DNA from: CAYXZQ01 sp964469935
GTDB taxonomy: Archaea > Nanobdellota > Nanobdellia > Woesearchaeales > DSVV01
Direction of reading: 5' to 3'
Assembly: GCA_964469935.1 (NCBI GenBank)
Contig: CAYXZQ010000002.1
Location: 1 to 64,000, forward strand
Length of the DNA stretch: 64,000 nt
Position numbers and translations under genes: made by a program. Within the stretch, counting starts at the first letter, position 1. The number at the start of each line of letters is the position of its first letter. This document shows positions 8,963-16,887 of this stretch, piece after piece. The notes beneath the pieces are model-generated. The model searched no databases. It was not told the origin of the DNA and was given only the letters and a program-made list of their open reading frames with translations.

Positions 8963-8975
8963 AAATATTTAAATG
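8963..8975 (+). promoter_or_regulatory. TATA-box promoter for the amidotransferase-hisH-hisF operon
   Basis: AATATTTAAATG is centred about 36 nt upstream of the ATG at 9006, leaving a short leader that begins near the Shine-Dalgarno site. Confidence 0.55.
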
Positions 8976-8996
8976 TTGATTATCAGGTCAAGTGAG

Positions 8997-9002
8997 GGTG
9001 AT
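8997..9002 (+). promoter_or_regulatory. Shine-Dalgarno site that fixes the start at 9006
   Basis: GGTGAT, a perfect match to the archaeal anti-Shine-Dalgarno core, ends 3 nt before ATG 9006. It supports this start over the in-frame ATG at 8973, which overlaps the TATA element. Confidence 0.65.
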
Positions 9003-9005
9003 ATA

Positions 9006-10271
9006 ATGAGATATTGTGCAAGGTGCGTATATCCTGAGAATGCAAAGCCAGCTATAATCTTCGACGAAGAGGGTGTCTGCAGCGGATGCAGGCTTCACGA
9101 GTCGAGGCCAAAGATTGACTGGGACAAGCAGATGGAAAAGCTCAAGGAGATCCTGAAGGAGTACAGCAAGAAAGCGAGGGCGAACGGGTCGAAATACGAC
9201 TGCATCATTCCTGTCAGCGGAGGCAAGGACAGCCATTTCCAGACCTATGTGATAAAGAAGCTGCTCGGGTACAATCCGCTGCTCGTCTGCTATAACCACG
9301 GCTTCAATACAAAGAGGGGAATCAGGAATCTCACTAACATGACAACGCAGTTCGGTACTGACATCCTCAGGTTCACTACCAATCCCGAGAGCGCGAGAAA
9401 GCTATCGACGTTCATGGTAAAGAAGGTGGGCGACCTGACCTGGCATTACCATGCAGGCATAACCACCTTTCCCATCAAGGCCGCGGTGATGTACAGGATC
9501 CCACTAATCATCTGGGGCGAGCACGGGTTTTCCGACATGCTCGGCATGTACAACCAGGAAGACATGCTGGAGTTCTCAAAGAAGGACAGGAGGGACCACA
9601 GCATGAGGGGCTTTGAGCCCGACGACATACTGGAGGACCCGGAAAACCCGGGAATAACCGAAGACGACCTTGACCCCTTCTATTATCCCAGCAACGAGGA
9701 TATCGAAAAGGTGGGCGTGAGGGGTATCTTCCTTGCGAATTTCGTCCCCTGGGATGCAAGGAAGCACACTAAGCTGATGATCGACAAGTTCAATTTCGAG
9801 ACAGCCCAAAAGCGCGAGAGGACATTCCACCTCTATGACAAGCTGGACGACATCCATGCCAACGGAACGCATGATTACCTGAAGTACCTCAAGTTCGGGT
9901 ACGGCAGGGCGACAGACGATGCGTCCATGGAGATACGCCACGGAAGGATGACAAGGGAGGAGGGCATCGAGATGGTAAAAAAATACGACCACGTGAGGCC
10001 GAGCGACCTTGACATCTGGCTGAAGTTCGTGGGCTGGGACGAGAAGAAGTTCTTGGACATGATAGAGCCAATGCGTGACAGCTCGATATGGGAGAAGAAG
10101 AACGGTGTCTGGGTAGCAAAGGACAGCGTGGCAAATCATGTCCATGACAAGGGCGTTGAAAAGGCAAGGCTCAAGCTCAAAGAGGACAGGAAGCCCATCG
10201 CGCCTACGAAAAGCCCGTATTACTCCCGGGACGACCATGTCGAGGAGGACAAGGAATACATCTGGTTATGA
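9006..10271 (+). CDS. N-acetyl sugar amidotransferase (WbpG/PseA-like)
   Basis: This 421-residue protein combines an N-terminal zinc-ribbon-like pair of CxxC motifs (YCARC at residues 3-7 and CSGC at 27-30) with an ATP-pyrophosphatase loop, SGGKDS, at 72-77. That is the layout of the N-acetyl-sugar amidotransferases of bacterial O-antigen and pseudaminic acid loci, which turn an acetamido group into an acetamidino group using ATP and ammonia. The next two genes are HisH and HisF paralogues, the expected ammonia-supplying partners. Here it probably decorates the nonulosonate or a precursor. The assignment to the family is strong; the substrate is inferred. Confidence 0.9.
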   Translation: MRYCARCVYPENAKPAIIFDEEGVCSGCRLHESRPKIDWDKQMEKLKEILKEYSKKARANGSKYDCIIPVSGGKDSHFQTYVIKKLLGYNPLLVCYNHGFNTKRGIRNLTNMTTQFGTDILRFTTNPESARKLSTFMVKKVGDLTWHYHAGITTFPIKAAVMYRIPLIIWGEHGFSDMLGMYNQEDMLEFSKKDRRDHSMRGFEPDDILEDPENPGITEDDLDPFYYPSNEDIEKVGVRGIFLANFVPWDARKHTKLMIDKFNFETAQKRERTFHLYDKLDDIHANGTHDYLKYLKFGYGRATDDASMEIRHGRMTREEGIEMVKKYDHVRPSDLDIWLKFVGWDEKKFLDMIEPMRDSSIWEKKNGVWVAKDSVANHVHDKGVEKARLKLKEDRKPIAPTKSPYYSRDDHVEEDKEYIWL

Positions 10272-10891
10272 TGATAGCCATCATCGACTACGGGGCGAGC
10301 AACCTCAGGTCGGTCGCCAATGCCCTGGAGGCACTTGGCACTGAATTTTTCATATGCTCTGACCCTTCAGACCTGCCGAAGGCTGACGGCATGATCCTGC
10401 CCGGGGTGGGCGCGTTTGCCGACGGCATGGGCAAGCTTGAGAGGATGGGGATGAAGGATGCCCTGGAATCCGAGGTATTGGAAAAGAAGAAGCCTTATCT
10501 CGGGATATGCCTCGGCATGCAGTTCCTCGGGGAAGAGAGCGAGGAGCACGGTCTTTGCAGGGGATTCGGCTGGATGAAGGGCCGGGTGAGGAAGATTAAG
10601 CACGTGGACGGCTTCAAGATCCCTCACATGGGCTGGAACGACACCGAGCTCAGGGAGGACGTGCCGATATTTTCCGGCCTCGGTAAAAGCGGGGTATTCT
10701 ATTATGTCCACAGCTATTTCTTTGATGCCGAGGAGAAAGATACGATAATCGCCACCACGTTCCATGCAGAGAAGCTGATCGCCGGGGTGCAGAAGGGCAA
10801 CATCATAGGGGTCCAGTTCCACCCGGAAAAGAGCCAGGGCGCAGGGTTGATGCTCCTGAAGAATTTCGTAAGGTTCGTGAAAGATGGTTAA
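10268..10891 (+). CDS. HisH-like glutamine amidotransferase subunit
   Basis: A class I glutamine amidotransferase of 207 residues: nucleophile Cys81 in GICLGMQFL, and His185 and Glu187 in QFHPEKS. It hydrolyses glutamine to ammonia. Its placement between the sugar amidotransferase (4 bp ATGA overlap) and a HisF paralogue, with no other histidine genes nearby, indicates that it feeds ammonia to sugar amidination rather than to histidine synthesis. The downstream gene overlaps it by 8 bp. Confidence 0.88.
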   Translation: MMIAIIDYGASNLRSVANALEALGTEFFICSDPSDLPKADGMILPGVGAFADGMGKLERMGMKDALESEVLEKKKPYLGICLGMQFLGEESEEHGLCRGFGWMKGRVRKIKHVDGFKIPHMGWNDTELREDVPIFSGLGKSGVFYYVHSYFFDAEEKDTIIATTFHAEKLIAGVQKGNIIGVQFHPEKSQGAGLMLLKNFVRFVKDG

Positions 10892-11669
10892 GAACAGGCT
10901 CATAGCGTGCCTTCTCTGGAAGGACGGAATACTCGTGCAGAGCAGGAATTTCAGGCATACCAATGCAGTGGGCAACGCTTTTGTCGCTGTCGAGTTCTTC
11001 AACAACTGGGCGATCGACGAGATAGTCATACTCAACGTGACCAGGGGGGGCCCGGAAAAGGAGAAGTTCGTGGATTCCATAAATGAGATCTCCAAGAGAT
11101 GCTTTGTTCCGCTAAGCGTAGGCGGGTTCATAGATTCAGTCAAGGATATCAGGCTGCTTCTCGCATCAGGGGCGGACAAGGTGGTCATCAACACCATGGC
11201 ATTCAGGAACAACAGCCTGGTGACCGAAGGGGCGAAAATGTTCGGGAGCCAGTGTATAGTCGTCTCCATCGATGCAAAGGGTGACGAGGTGTATGTTGCA
11301 CAGGGATCAGAGGCTACAGGGCTGAAACCTGCCGCCTGGGCAAAGAGATGCGAGGAGCTCGGCGCAGGCGAGATATTCCTCACTTCTATCGAGCAGGACG
11401 GGCAGGGGAAGGGATATGATCTTAAATTGATAGGCGAGGTTGCGGAAGCGGTCAGCATCCCTGTAATCGCATCAGGCGGAGTGGGGGAATGGAAGCATTT
11501 TGTCGAAGGCATAAAGGCCGGAGCTGATGCTGTGTCTGCAGCGAACATCTTCCATTATTCAGATCAGAGCACGAAGAAGGCAAAGAATTACATGAAGGAA
11601 GCGGGAATAGACGTGAGAGAGCCTGTATTCTATGACATAAAGACCCCGAGGCGCCCCAGGTATTTCTGA
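10884..11669 (+). CDS. HisF-like cyclase paralogue, acetamidino-sugar branch
   Basis: The 261-residue beta/alpha barrel aligns with HisF from its first strand, but residue 11 is Leu (ACLLWKDG) where histidine-pathway HisF has the catalytic Asp11. Asp130 is kept (SIDAKG). Loss of Asp11 argues against cyclase activity on the histidine substrate, while the barrel could still channel ammonia from the HisH-like subunit. This is the pattern expected of HisF paralogues in amidino-sugar loci. It ends the plus-strand operon and converges with the aminotransferase gene. Confidence 0.87.
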   Translation: MVKNRLIACLLWKDGILVQSRNFRHTNAVGNAFVAVEFFNNWAIDEIVILNVTRGGPEKEKFVDSINEISKRCFVPLSVGGFIDSVKDIRLLLASGADKVVINTMAFRNNSLVTEGAKMFGSQCIVVSIDAKGDEVYVAQGSEATGLKPAAWAKRCEELGAGEIFLTSIEQDGQGKGYDLKLIGEVAEAVSIPVIASGGVGEWKHFVEGIKAGADAVSAANIFHYSDQSTKKAKNYMKEAGIDVREPVFYDIKTPRRPRYF

Positions 11670-11703
11670 TATTGCTAAGTCAGAGTCCGTTTTCTGTCCC
11701 GCT

Positions 11704-12831
11704 TCAGAAGAATTCCTTTATACTGGTGATTATCGTATCAGTTTCCTCATCTGTGAGCCCCGGATAGATGGGTATGCTCAGTATCCTGCCGTAGAATTCC
11801 TCTGCTCTCGGGCAGAGCCCCCTTTCGTAACCGAGTCCCTGGTACAAAGGATGGAGGTACACGGGGATGTAGTGCACCTGGCAGTTTATACCGCTTTTCG
11901 ACAGGTGCTCGAAAAGGCCGAGCCTCTTTTTTGGTGTGTCAAGCATTATGATGAATAGATGATATGCATGGGTCCGGTCATTCGGAACTCCGATGAGCTC
12001 TATCTCCCTGACCGGTCCGAGCTCTTTTTGATACTTCCCGGCAATCTTTTGCCTGTCCCTGATGAACCTTTCTGCCTTGGTCAGCTGTCCCAGGCCGAGC
12101 GCGCACTGGATGTCAGTCAGTCTGTAGTTGTACCCGAGCTCCTGGATCTCATGATACCATGGGCCGTCGGGCCTGCCCACAAATTCTTTCGGCTCCTTTG
12201 TGATGCCGTGGTTCCTGAGCTTTTTCAGCCTCTTGTAAATCTTTTCCGAATTGGTCGTTATCATGCCGCCTTCCCCGGTTGTCATGAGCTTGACAGGATG
12301 GAAGCTGAATGTGCACATGTCAGAGTGCCTGCAATCCCCTATCCTTGAGCCTTTGTACTCTGCCCCTAGCGCGTGGGAGCAGTCCTCTATGACTGTGAGG
12401 CCGTGCTTTTTAGCGATAGCTGAGATTTGCTCCATGTTGCACGGAAGTCCTGCAAGATGCACGGGTATGAGAGCCCTGGTCTTCTTGGTTACAGATTTTT
12501 CGACCTCTTCAGGGTTTATCAGGCCGTGCTTGTCGATATCGGCGAACACCGGCCTTGCCCCGCAGTAAAGCGCGCAGTTTGCGCTGGCGGCAAATGTTAT
12601 CGGCGATGTTATGACCTCCCCTCCCTTCACGCCCGCCGCCAGGCAGGCCAGGTGCAGGGCTGCGGTGCCGTTGCTGACAGCGACTGCGAACCTGGCTCCG
12701 ACAAACTCCGCGAACCTCTTCTCGAACCTGTCCACAAGCGGTCCTGTTGTCAAAAAATCGCTCCTGAGCACGTCTGATACTGCCTTTATGTCATCTTCGC
12801 CGATTGTCTGCCTGCCATAGTTGATCGCCAT
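11704..12831 (-). CDS. pseC: DegT/DnrJ/EryC1-family aminotransferase, PseC/LegC-like
   Basis: This 375-residue PLP enzyme carries the Schiff-base lysine in FSFHPVKLMTTGEGG near residue 179 and the start INYGRQTIGEDDI typical of UDP-4-amino-sugar transaminases. It should transfer an amino group to C4 of the 4-keto-6-deoxy-GlcNAc-type intermediate produced by the dehydratase encoded at 14132-15181. It is the last gene of the second minus-strand nonulosonate operon and abuts the preceding gene. The family is firm; the PseC versus LegC choice is not. Confidence 0.88.
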   Translation of the reverse strand: MAINYGRQTIGEDDIKAVSDVLRSDFLTTGPLVDRFEKRFAEFVGARFAVAVSNGTAALHLACLAAGVKGGEVITSPITFAASANCALYCGARPVFADIDKHGLINPEEVEKSVTKKTRALIPVHLAGLPCNMEQISAIAKKHGLTVIEDCSHALGAEYKGSRIGDCRHSDMCTFSFHPVKLMTTGEGGMITTNSEKIYKRLKKLRNHGITKEPKEFVGRPDGPWYHEIQELGYNYRLTDIQCALGLGQLTKAERFIRDRQKIAGKYQKELGPVREIELIGVPNDRTHAYHLFIIMLDTPKKRLGLFEHLSKSGINCQVHYIPVYLHPLYQGLGYERGLCPRAEEFYGRILSIPIYPGLTDEETDTIITSIKEFF

Positions 12832-14130
12832 TCATACAACACCCTTGGACTTTGCGAAATCGCCTATCATCTTCTGGTAATGCCCCTTGTTCTCAAGGAC
12901 CTTTGGAAAAGTTCTGTAGCGTGACCTGAAAAAATCGTATTTCCTGATGAAAGGCAGGTACAGTATCATGTAATGGACCATGTTGAATATCACAGTGTTG
13001 AGATACAGTCCAGGAGAAAAGCGCCTCTTCTTAGGCTTGTTCTTCTTCAGGAAACTGTCTATCTTCCGGGCTGTCCGAAACCCGTTCAGACCGTCCAGGT
13101 ATTCCGATTTCATGCGGACGAACCCTTTCCTGAACCCCGACCTGTCGTCGAATGCCTTGATATGTCCATACCTGTAGAATTCGTCGATGTAGGACTGAAG
13201 CTCCCCGATGCTGCCTGCGATGACATTCCCCTCGTGCATCCTGCTATACCATTTGCTGTAGTCCTCTGCCTCGGGGACGACCTGGATGACGGGCTTGCCG
13301 AGTATCCACGACTCGACAGATGTTGTGCTGTCATACACCAGCCAGATGTCTGAGACGTTTATGAGGTCGTAGATGTTCTCCTCGTACTGCATGACGATTG
13401 CGTTGTCCAGCTCCGACCATTCGTCCAGGATCTCGAGGACCCCTGGCAGGAGGCCCGGATGCTTCTTGAAGATGAACAGGATGTCGGGATTGTCGGCCAG
13501 GGCCCTTCCGAGAACGTCCCTGACGAACTCCAGGTCGAGCTTCCTGCGCTCGACCTCCTCATCTGAATATTCAAAGGGATTCGTCTCCCTTCTTTTCTCG
13601 TCGACGAAATAGCTGAAGTTCCAGCCGGCATAGGTCAAGACCTTGCTGAATCTCGTCTTGCCGTATTTTTTCAGGAGCGTCTTCTTGTCCTTGTATTTCA
13701 TCCACCTGTACTTGTCAAAGCCCACTGCCCCTGACACGTCTATCACTCCCTTGTAATCCGGGCAGTCGGCAAGGACGTCTTCTTTTATCTTCCTGTTCCA
13801 GACAAACCTCAGGTCGACGTTCATCTCCCTCCTGGTGTTGTAGCCCCAGAATGTGTCGAGGACCTGGGACTCGTGGTTGGACTCTGCGCTCAGCGAGACC
13901 GTGGTCATTCCGAGTCTCTTTGCGTACCTGGCGAACATGACCGCGTAAAAATCCCCGTTCGCGTCGGTGAGAAGGAGATATTTCGGCCTGTGCCTGAAGA
14001 GGGCGTGCAGGTCGAAATGAGGGACGACCTTGACAGAATAACCCCCTCTCTCGAGATAGTACATCACGTTGTACAGGACAAGGGTGTCCCGCTCGACGTA
14101 TCCCACCTGCGGAACGAGGATGTCCACCAT
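12832..14130 (-). CDS. Probable GT-B-type transferase of surface polysaccharide synthesis
   Basis: This 432-residue protein shows a two-domain GT-B-like layout: an N-terminal domain (ILVPQVGYVERD, KYLLLTDANG) and a C-terminal nucleotide-binding-like domain with IFKKHPGLLPG near residue 230 and YDSTTSVESWILGKPVI near 270. Similar elements occur in CDP-glycerol transferases and in a poorly defined family of surface carbohydrate biosynthesis proteins. A short hydrophobic stretch near the C-terminus (IFNMVHYMILYLPFI) could touch the membrane. It sits between the dehydratase and the aminotransferase, so it may be the nonulosonate transferase, but no donor is established. Confidence 0.6.
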   Translation of the reverse strand: MVDILVPQVGYVERDTLVLYNVMYYLERGGYSVKVVPHFDLHALFRHRPKYLLLTDANGDFYAVMFARYAKRLGMTTVSLSAESNHESQVLDTFWGYNTRREMNVDLRFVWNRKIKEDVLADCPDYKGVIDVSGAVGFDKYRWMKYKDKKTLLKKYGKTRFSKVLTYAGWNFSYFVDEKRRETNPFEYSDEEVERRKLDLEFVRDVLGRALADNPDILFIFKKHPGLLPGVLEILDEWSELDNAIVMQYEENIYDLINVSDIWLVYDSTTSVESWILGKPVIQVVPEAEDYSKWYSRMHEGNVIAGSIGELQSYIDEFYRYGHIKAFDDRSGFRKGFVRMKSEYLDGLNGFRTARKIDSFLKKNKPKKRRFSPGLYLNTVIFNMVHYMILYLPFIRKYDFFRSRYRTFPKVLENKGHYQKMIGDFAKSKGVV

Positions 14131-14131
14131 T

Positions 14132-15181
14132 TTACAAGAGTCCCTGGCTCCGGAAGAAATCCTCGGCCTCGTCCCTGCTGATGAGATTGTCCTTCGAGCT
14201 GTATTCGTCCATGTCCTTCTCTGTCATCTTCCTGCCCTTGAAATAAGCAGGCTTCCTGTCGTCTATATACTTCTCTATCTGCGATACTATGATGTAGTTT
14301 CCCTTGTATTCGTACGTCCTGGGCACTTCGCTGGAGTTGATCATCACCTCATGGAGCTTCTCGCCGGGTCTTATGCCGATTACCTCCACGCTGTTTTTGC
14401 TCCTGTTCTTGGATTTGAGTATGTCGATAAGGTCTATTATCCTGAAGGAAGGCAGTCTCGGGACAAAGACCTCCCCTCCTCGGCCTGTCTCGAATGCGTC
14501 GAATATGAGCTTGACAGCCTGCTCAGGGGTGATGATGAAGCGCGTCATGCGCTCGTCGGTCAGGGGTATCTTGTCCCCGTTCCTTATCTTCTCCTCGAAG
14601 AACGGGATGACAGAGCCGGTGCTCTCAAGCACGTTGCCGTACCTCACGCAAAGGAACCTGGTCGGGCACGTGCCCTTGTTGTAATTGCTCTCGATGAATA
14701 TCCTCTCGCCGACGAACTTTGATGCCCCGTAGGTATTCACGGGAGAGCATGCCTTGTCAGTCGAGACGAAGACGGCTTTCTCGACCCTGTTTGCGAGGCA
14801 TGCATTGACCACGTTGAGCGTGCCGAGGATGTTTGTCTTGATCGATTCCTCCACATTGTACTCGATCATGTCCAGCCTCTTCAGGGCTGCGGCATGGATG
14901 ACGATGTCTGCGTCCCGCATGGCCTTGTGCAGCCTCTCATAATCCCTCACGTCTCCTATCAGGTTCCTGAGCCTCGGGTCATTGCCGAAAAGCTCCTGGG
15001 TTCTGTGATGCTTGACCTCGTCCCTGGAAAAGAGCCTGATGCTCTGGGGCTTTTGCTTGAGCAGCTCTTTTGTCAGGGCGATCCCGAGATATCCCGTGCC
15101 CCCTGTTATCAGTATGGTCTTGTCCTTGAAAATCTTGCTCGCCTCCGGCCGGATATGTATGGAAACAGTGCCCGTCTCCAC
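14132..15181 (-). CDS. pseB: UDP-N-acetylglucosamine 4,6-dehydratase, PseB/FlaA1-like
   Basis: This 349-residue short-chain dehydrogenase has the Rossmann motif ITGGTGYLG near residues 25-33. The inverting-dehydratase variant of the active site is STDKACSPVNTYGASK near 137-152, and the C-terminal IGIRPGEKLHEVMIN segment is characteristic of the CapD/FlaA1/PseB family. It would make the 4-keto-6-deoxy sugar that starts pseudaminic-type nonulosonate synthesis. It begins with GTG (15181); no ATG precedes the Rossmann fold in frame. A TATA element lies about 35 nt upstream. It heads the operon with the putative transferase and the PseC-like enzyme. Confidence 0.9.
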   Translation of the reverse strand: METGTVSIHIRPEASKIFKDKTILITGGTGYLGIALTKELLKQKPQSIRLFSRDEVKHHRTQELFGNDPRLRNLIGDVRDYERLHKAMRDADIVIHAAALKRLDMIEYNVEESIKTNILGTLNVVNACLANRVEKAVFVSTDKACSPVNTYGASKFVGERIFIESNYNKGTCPTRFLCVRYGNVLESTGSVIPFFEEKIRNGDKIPLTDERMTRFIITPEQAVKLIFDAFETGRGGEVFVPRLPSFRIIDLIDILKSKNRSKNSVEVIGIRPGEKLHEVMINSSEVPRTYEYKGNYIIVSQIEKYIDDRKPAYFKGRKMTEKDMDEYSSKDNLISRDEAEDFFRSQGLL

Positions 15182-15210
15182 GCCAATATGATGCTATGAA
15201 CCCTGGATGA

Positions 15211-15222
15211 CTTATAAATTTT
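15211..15222 (-). promoter_or_regulatory. TATA-box promoter for the pseB-pseC operon
   Basis: The minus-strand element AAATTTATAAG is centred about 35 nt before the GTG start and lies in the gap after the flippase gene. Confidence 0.5.
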
Positions 15223-15258
15223 ATGCACATCAGGTAAAGCCCGCCCTGCCTTTTGCCT

Positions 15259-16791
15259 TCATGTCCTGAATATGAGGCCCGGGTCGAGCCTGGAAATGTT
15301 TGTCCAGATGTCCCTTACAAAGATCTTGTACAGCATCGAGATGACCTTTGTCTTCCTGTCGACATAAAAGAGGAGCGGGATGTTCAGTATGCAGAATATC
15401 ACGTATTTCACAGCCGGCACGACGAACGATGCGAGGCCTTCGCCTGCGGAATAGTCGAAGAGGCCGAGCACGTAGAAGAGCAGCGCCATGTAGGCGAAAG
15501 GGAAAACGTACATGCCTGTGGATTTGAGAATGTCCGGGACATTGAATCTCAGCGTCTTCAGGGTGTAGAAGCAGAAAATGAAGAACTCGATGAGATAGGC
15601 GATAAGCGTAGCGAGCGCGACGCCCAGGAGGCCGTAGCCCTGGCTGATGTATATTATGTTGAGGACCAGCACGAAAGCGATCATCATGGTCCTTATGGCG
15701 ATGATGTTCCATTCGAAGTTTATCGAGATCAGAAAATTCGTTATCGGGATCTTGGCTGATGCGAAGAAGGCGGCAAACATAAGGATGTACACTATAGGGA
15801 TCGCGGGTATGTATTTTGGGACAAAAAAGTTCACGAACGGGTTCAGGAAGAAGAATGCGCCTGCGATGATGAAGGGAATGGAGTAGGCTATGACCGTTGT
15901 GGGCACCAGTATGTAGTTCTTCATCTTCGAGTATGAGTTCCACCTGCCGTACGCCTCGATCTGTCTCGGGAACATGACGCCACCTATGGCCTGCGGTATG
16001 TAGCCGACTATCTCGATGATGAACACCGCAAAGCCGTAGTATCCCAGCAGGGTCGTTGTGTAGAACCTTATCACCATCCATTTGTCGACTGTCAGGAAGG
16101 CTGTGGATATTATGTATACCAGGGCAGGGAGGATGCCTGATTTTATCATGAGTGTCAGCGCCTTTTTTCTCATGTTCTTCGGGCTGAAGCTGAATTTATA
16201 AGGGGCGATGACGAGTCCTGTAACCGTTGTTATGATGTATGATATTATGAATGCCGCAAGGACGCCGTCGAGCCCGTATGGTCCGGCCAAAAGCAGCACG
16301 AGGATGAGCTTGCTTGCCGAGAGGACGACATTGAGGATGCCCGCTGCCCAGAATTTCTTGTCGATCCTGAGGAAATTGAGCTGGAAGAAGTTGAAGTGCT
16401 GGAAGAGGATGATTGCGGAGAGCAGCCTCAGCCCTGTCAGGGTCTCATGGCTGTAGTTGAGGATGAATGAGCTGATGAAGGCTCCGACAGCTATCAGGAG
16501 CATGATGTAGAACGTCGGGCCGAAAGTGAGGTCCCTGACCTCCTGGATCTCCTTGTCGCTCCTGCCCCTTCCCCTTATGAAGGGTATCCTCTTGTAGCTT
16601 GCGGAGTACAGCGGAAGGAACGCGAACCTGGTGTATTCGAGCACCAGCATGAGCGCCGAGTACAGCCCGAACAGCGAGACAGAAAGCTGCTTTAGGAGAT
16701 AGGTCGTGGTGATCACGACAAGAAAGAACGACGTGTACTTGCATACAGAGAACACGACCGTATCCTTGATTATCGAATGTTCCTCGCCCAT
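15259..16791 (-). CDS. Wzx-type polysaccharide flippase
   Basis: A 510-residue integral membrane protein with about 12-14 hydrophobic segments and the layout of the MATE/MVF polysaccharide-export family (MGEEHSIIKDTVVFSVCKY at the start, FGPTFYIMLLIAVGAF, LGYYGFAVFIIEIVGYIPQA). Proteins of this family move polyprenyl-linked glycans across the cytoplasmic membrane. The position beside the nonulosonate operon and glycosyltransferases supports a role in flipping the assembled oligosaccharide for AglB or polymer export. The ATG at 16791 has a TATA element centred 27 nt upstream. Confidence 0.88.
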   Translation of the reverse strand: MGEEHSIIKDTVVFSVCKYTSFFLVVITTTYLLKQLSVSLFGLYSALMLVLEYTRFAFLPLYSASYKRIPFIRGRGRSDKEIQEVRDLTFGPTFYIMLLIAVGAFISSFILNYSHETLTGLRLLSAIILFQHFNFFQLNFLRIDKKFWAAGILNVVLSASKLILVLLLAGPYGLDGVLAAFIISYIITTVTGLVIAPYKFSFSPKNMRKKALTLMIKSGILPALVYIISTAFLTVDKWMVIRFYTTTLLGYYGFAVFIIEIVGYIPQAIGGVMFPRQIEAYGRWNSYSKMKNYILVPTTVIAYSIPFIIAGAFFFLNPFVNFFVPKYIPAIPIVYILMFAAFFASAKIPITNFLISINFEWNIIAIRTMMIAFVLVLNIIYISQGYGLLGVALATLIAYLIEFFIFCFYTLKTLRFNVPDILKSTGMYVFPFAYMALLFYVLGLFDYSAGEGLASFVVPAVKYVIFCILNIPLLFYVDRKTKVISMLYKIFVRDIWTNISRLDPGLIFRT

Positions 16792-16812
16792 GAGTGCAGA
16801 GATTGGGCGTGC

Positions 16813-16823
16813 AGTATAAAAAT
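16813..16823 (-). promoter_or_regulatory. TATA-box promoter for the flippase gene
   Basis: The minus-strand ATTTTTATACT element is centred 27 nt from the start codon, the spacing expected for a leaderless mRNA. Confidence 0.55.
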
Positions 16824-16887
16824 TTTATGAACAGGCGGATTAATCGATGTCATAGGCTGTGTTCTTCAGCGACAGGCTCGATTCAAG

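Noticed and set aside
10367..11548. A 393-codon minus-strand open frame antisense to hisH and hisF
   Set aside because: It is a shadow produced by the codon bias of two clear plus-strand genes. The translation has no recognisable motif, and no promoter or Shine-Dalgarno site precedes it.
10268..11669. hisH and hisF as part of histidine biosynthesis
   Set aside because: The HisF paralogue lacks Asp11, no other his genes are near, and the upstream gene is a sugar amidotransferase.
15230..16081. A 283-codon minus-strand open frame overlapping the flippase gene in another frame
   Set aside because: The flippase frame is strongly supported by hydrophobicity and length; the alternative frame is Arg/His-rich and out of frame with it.
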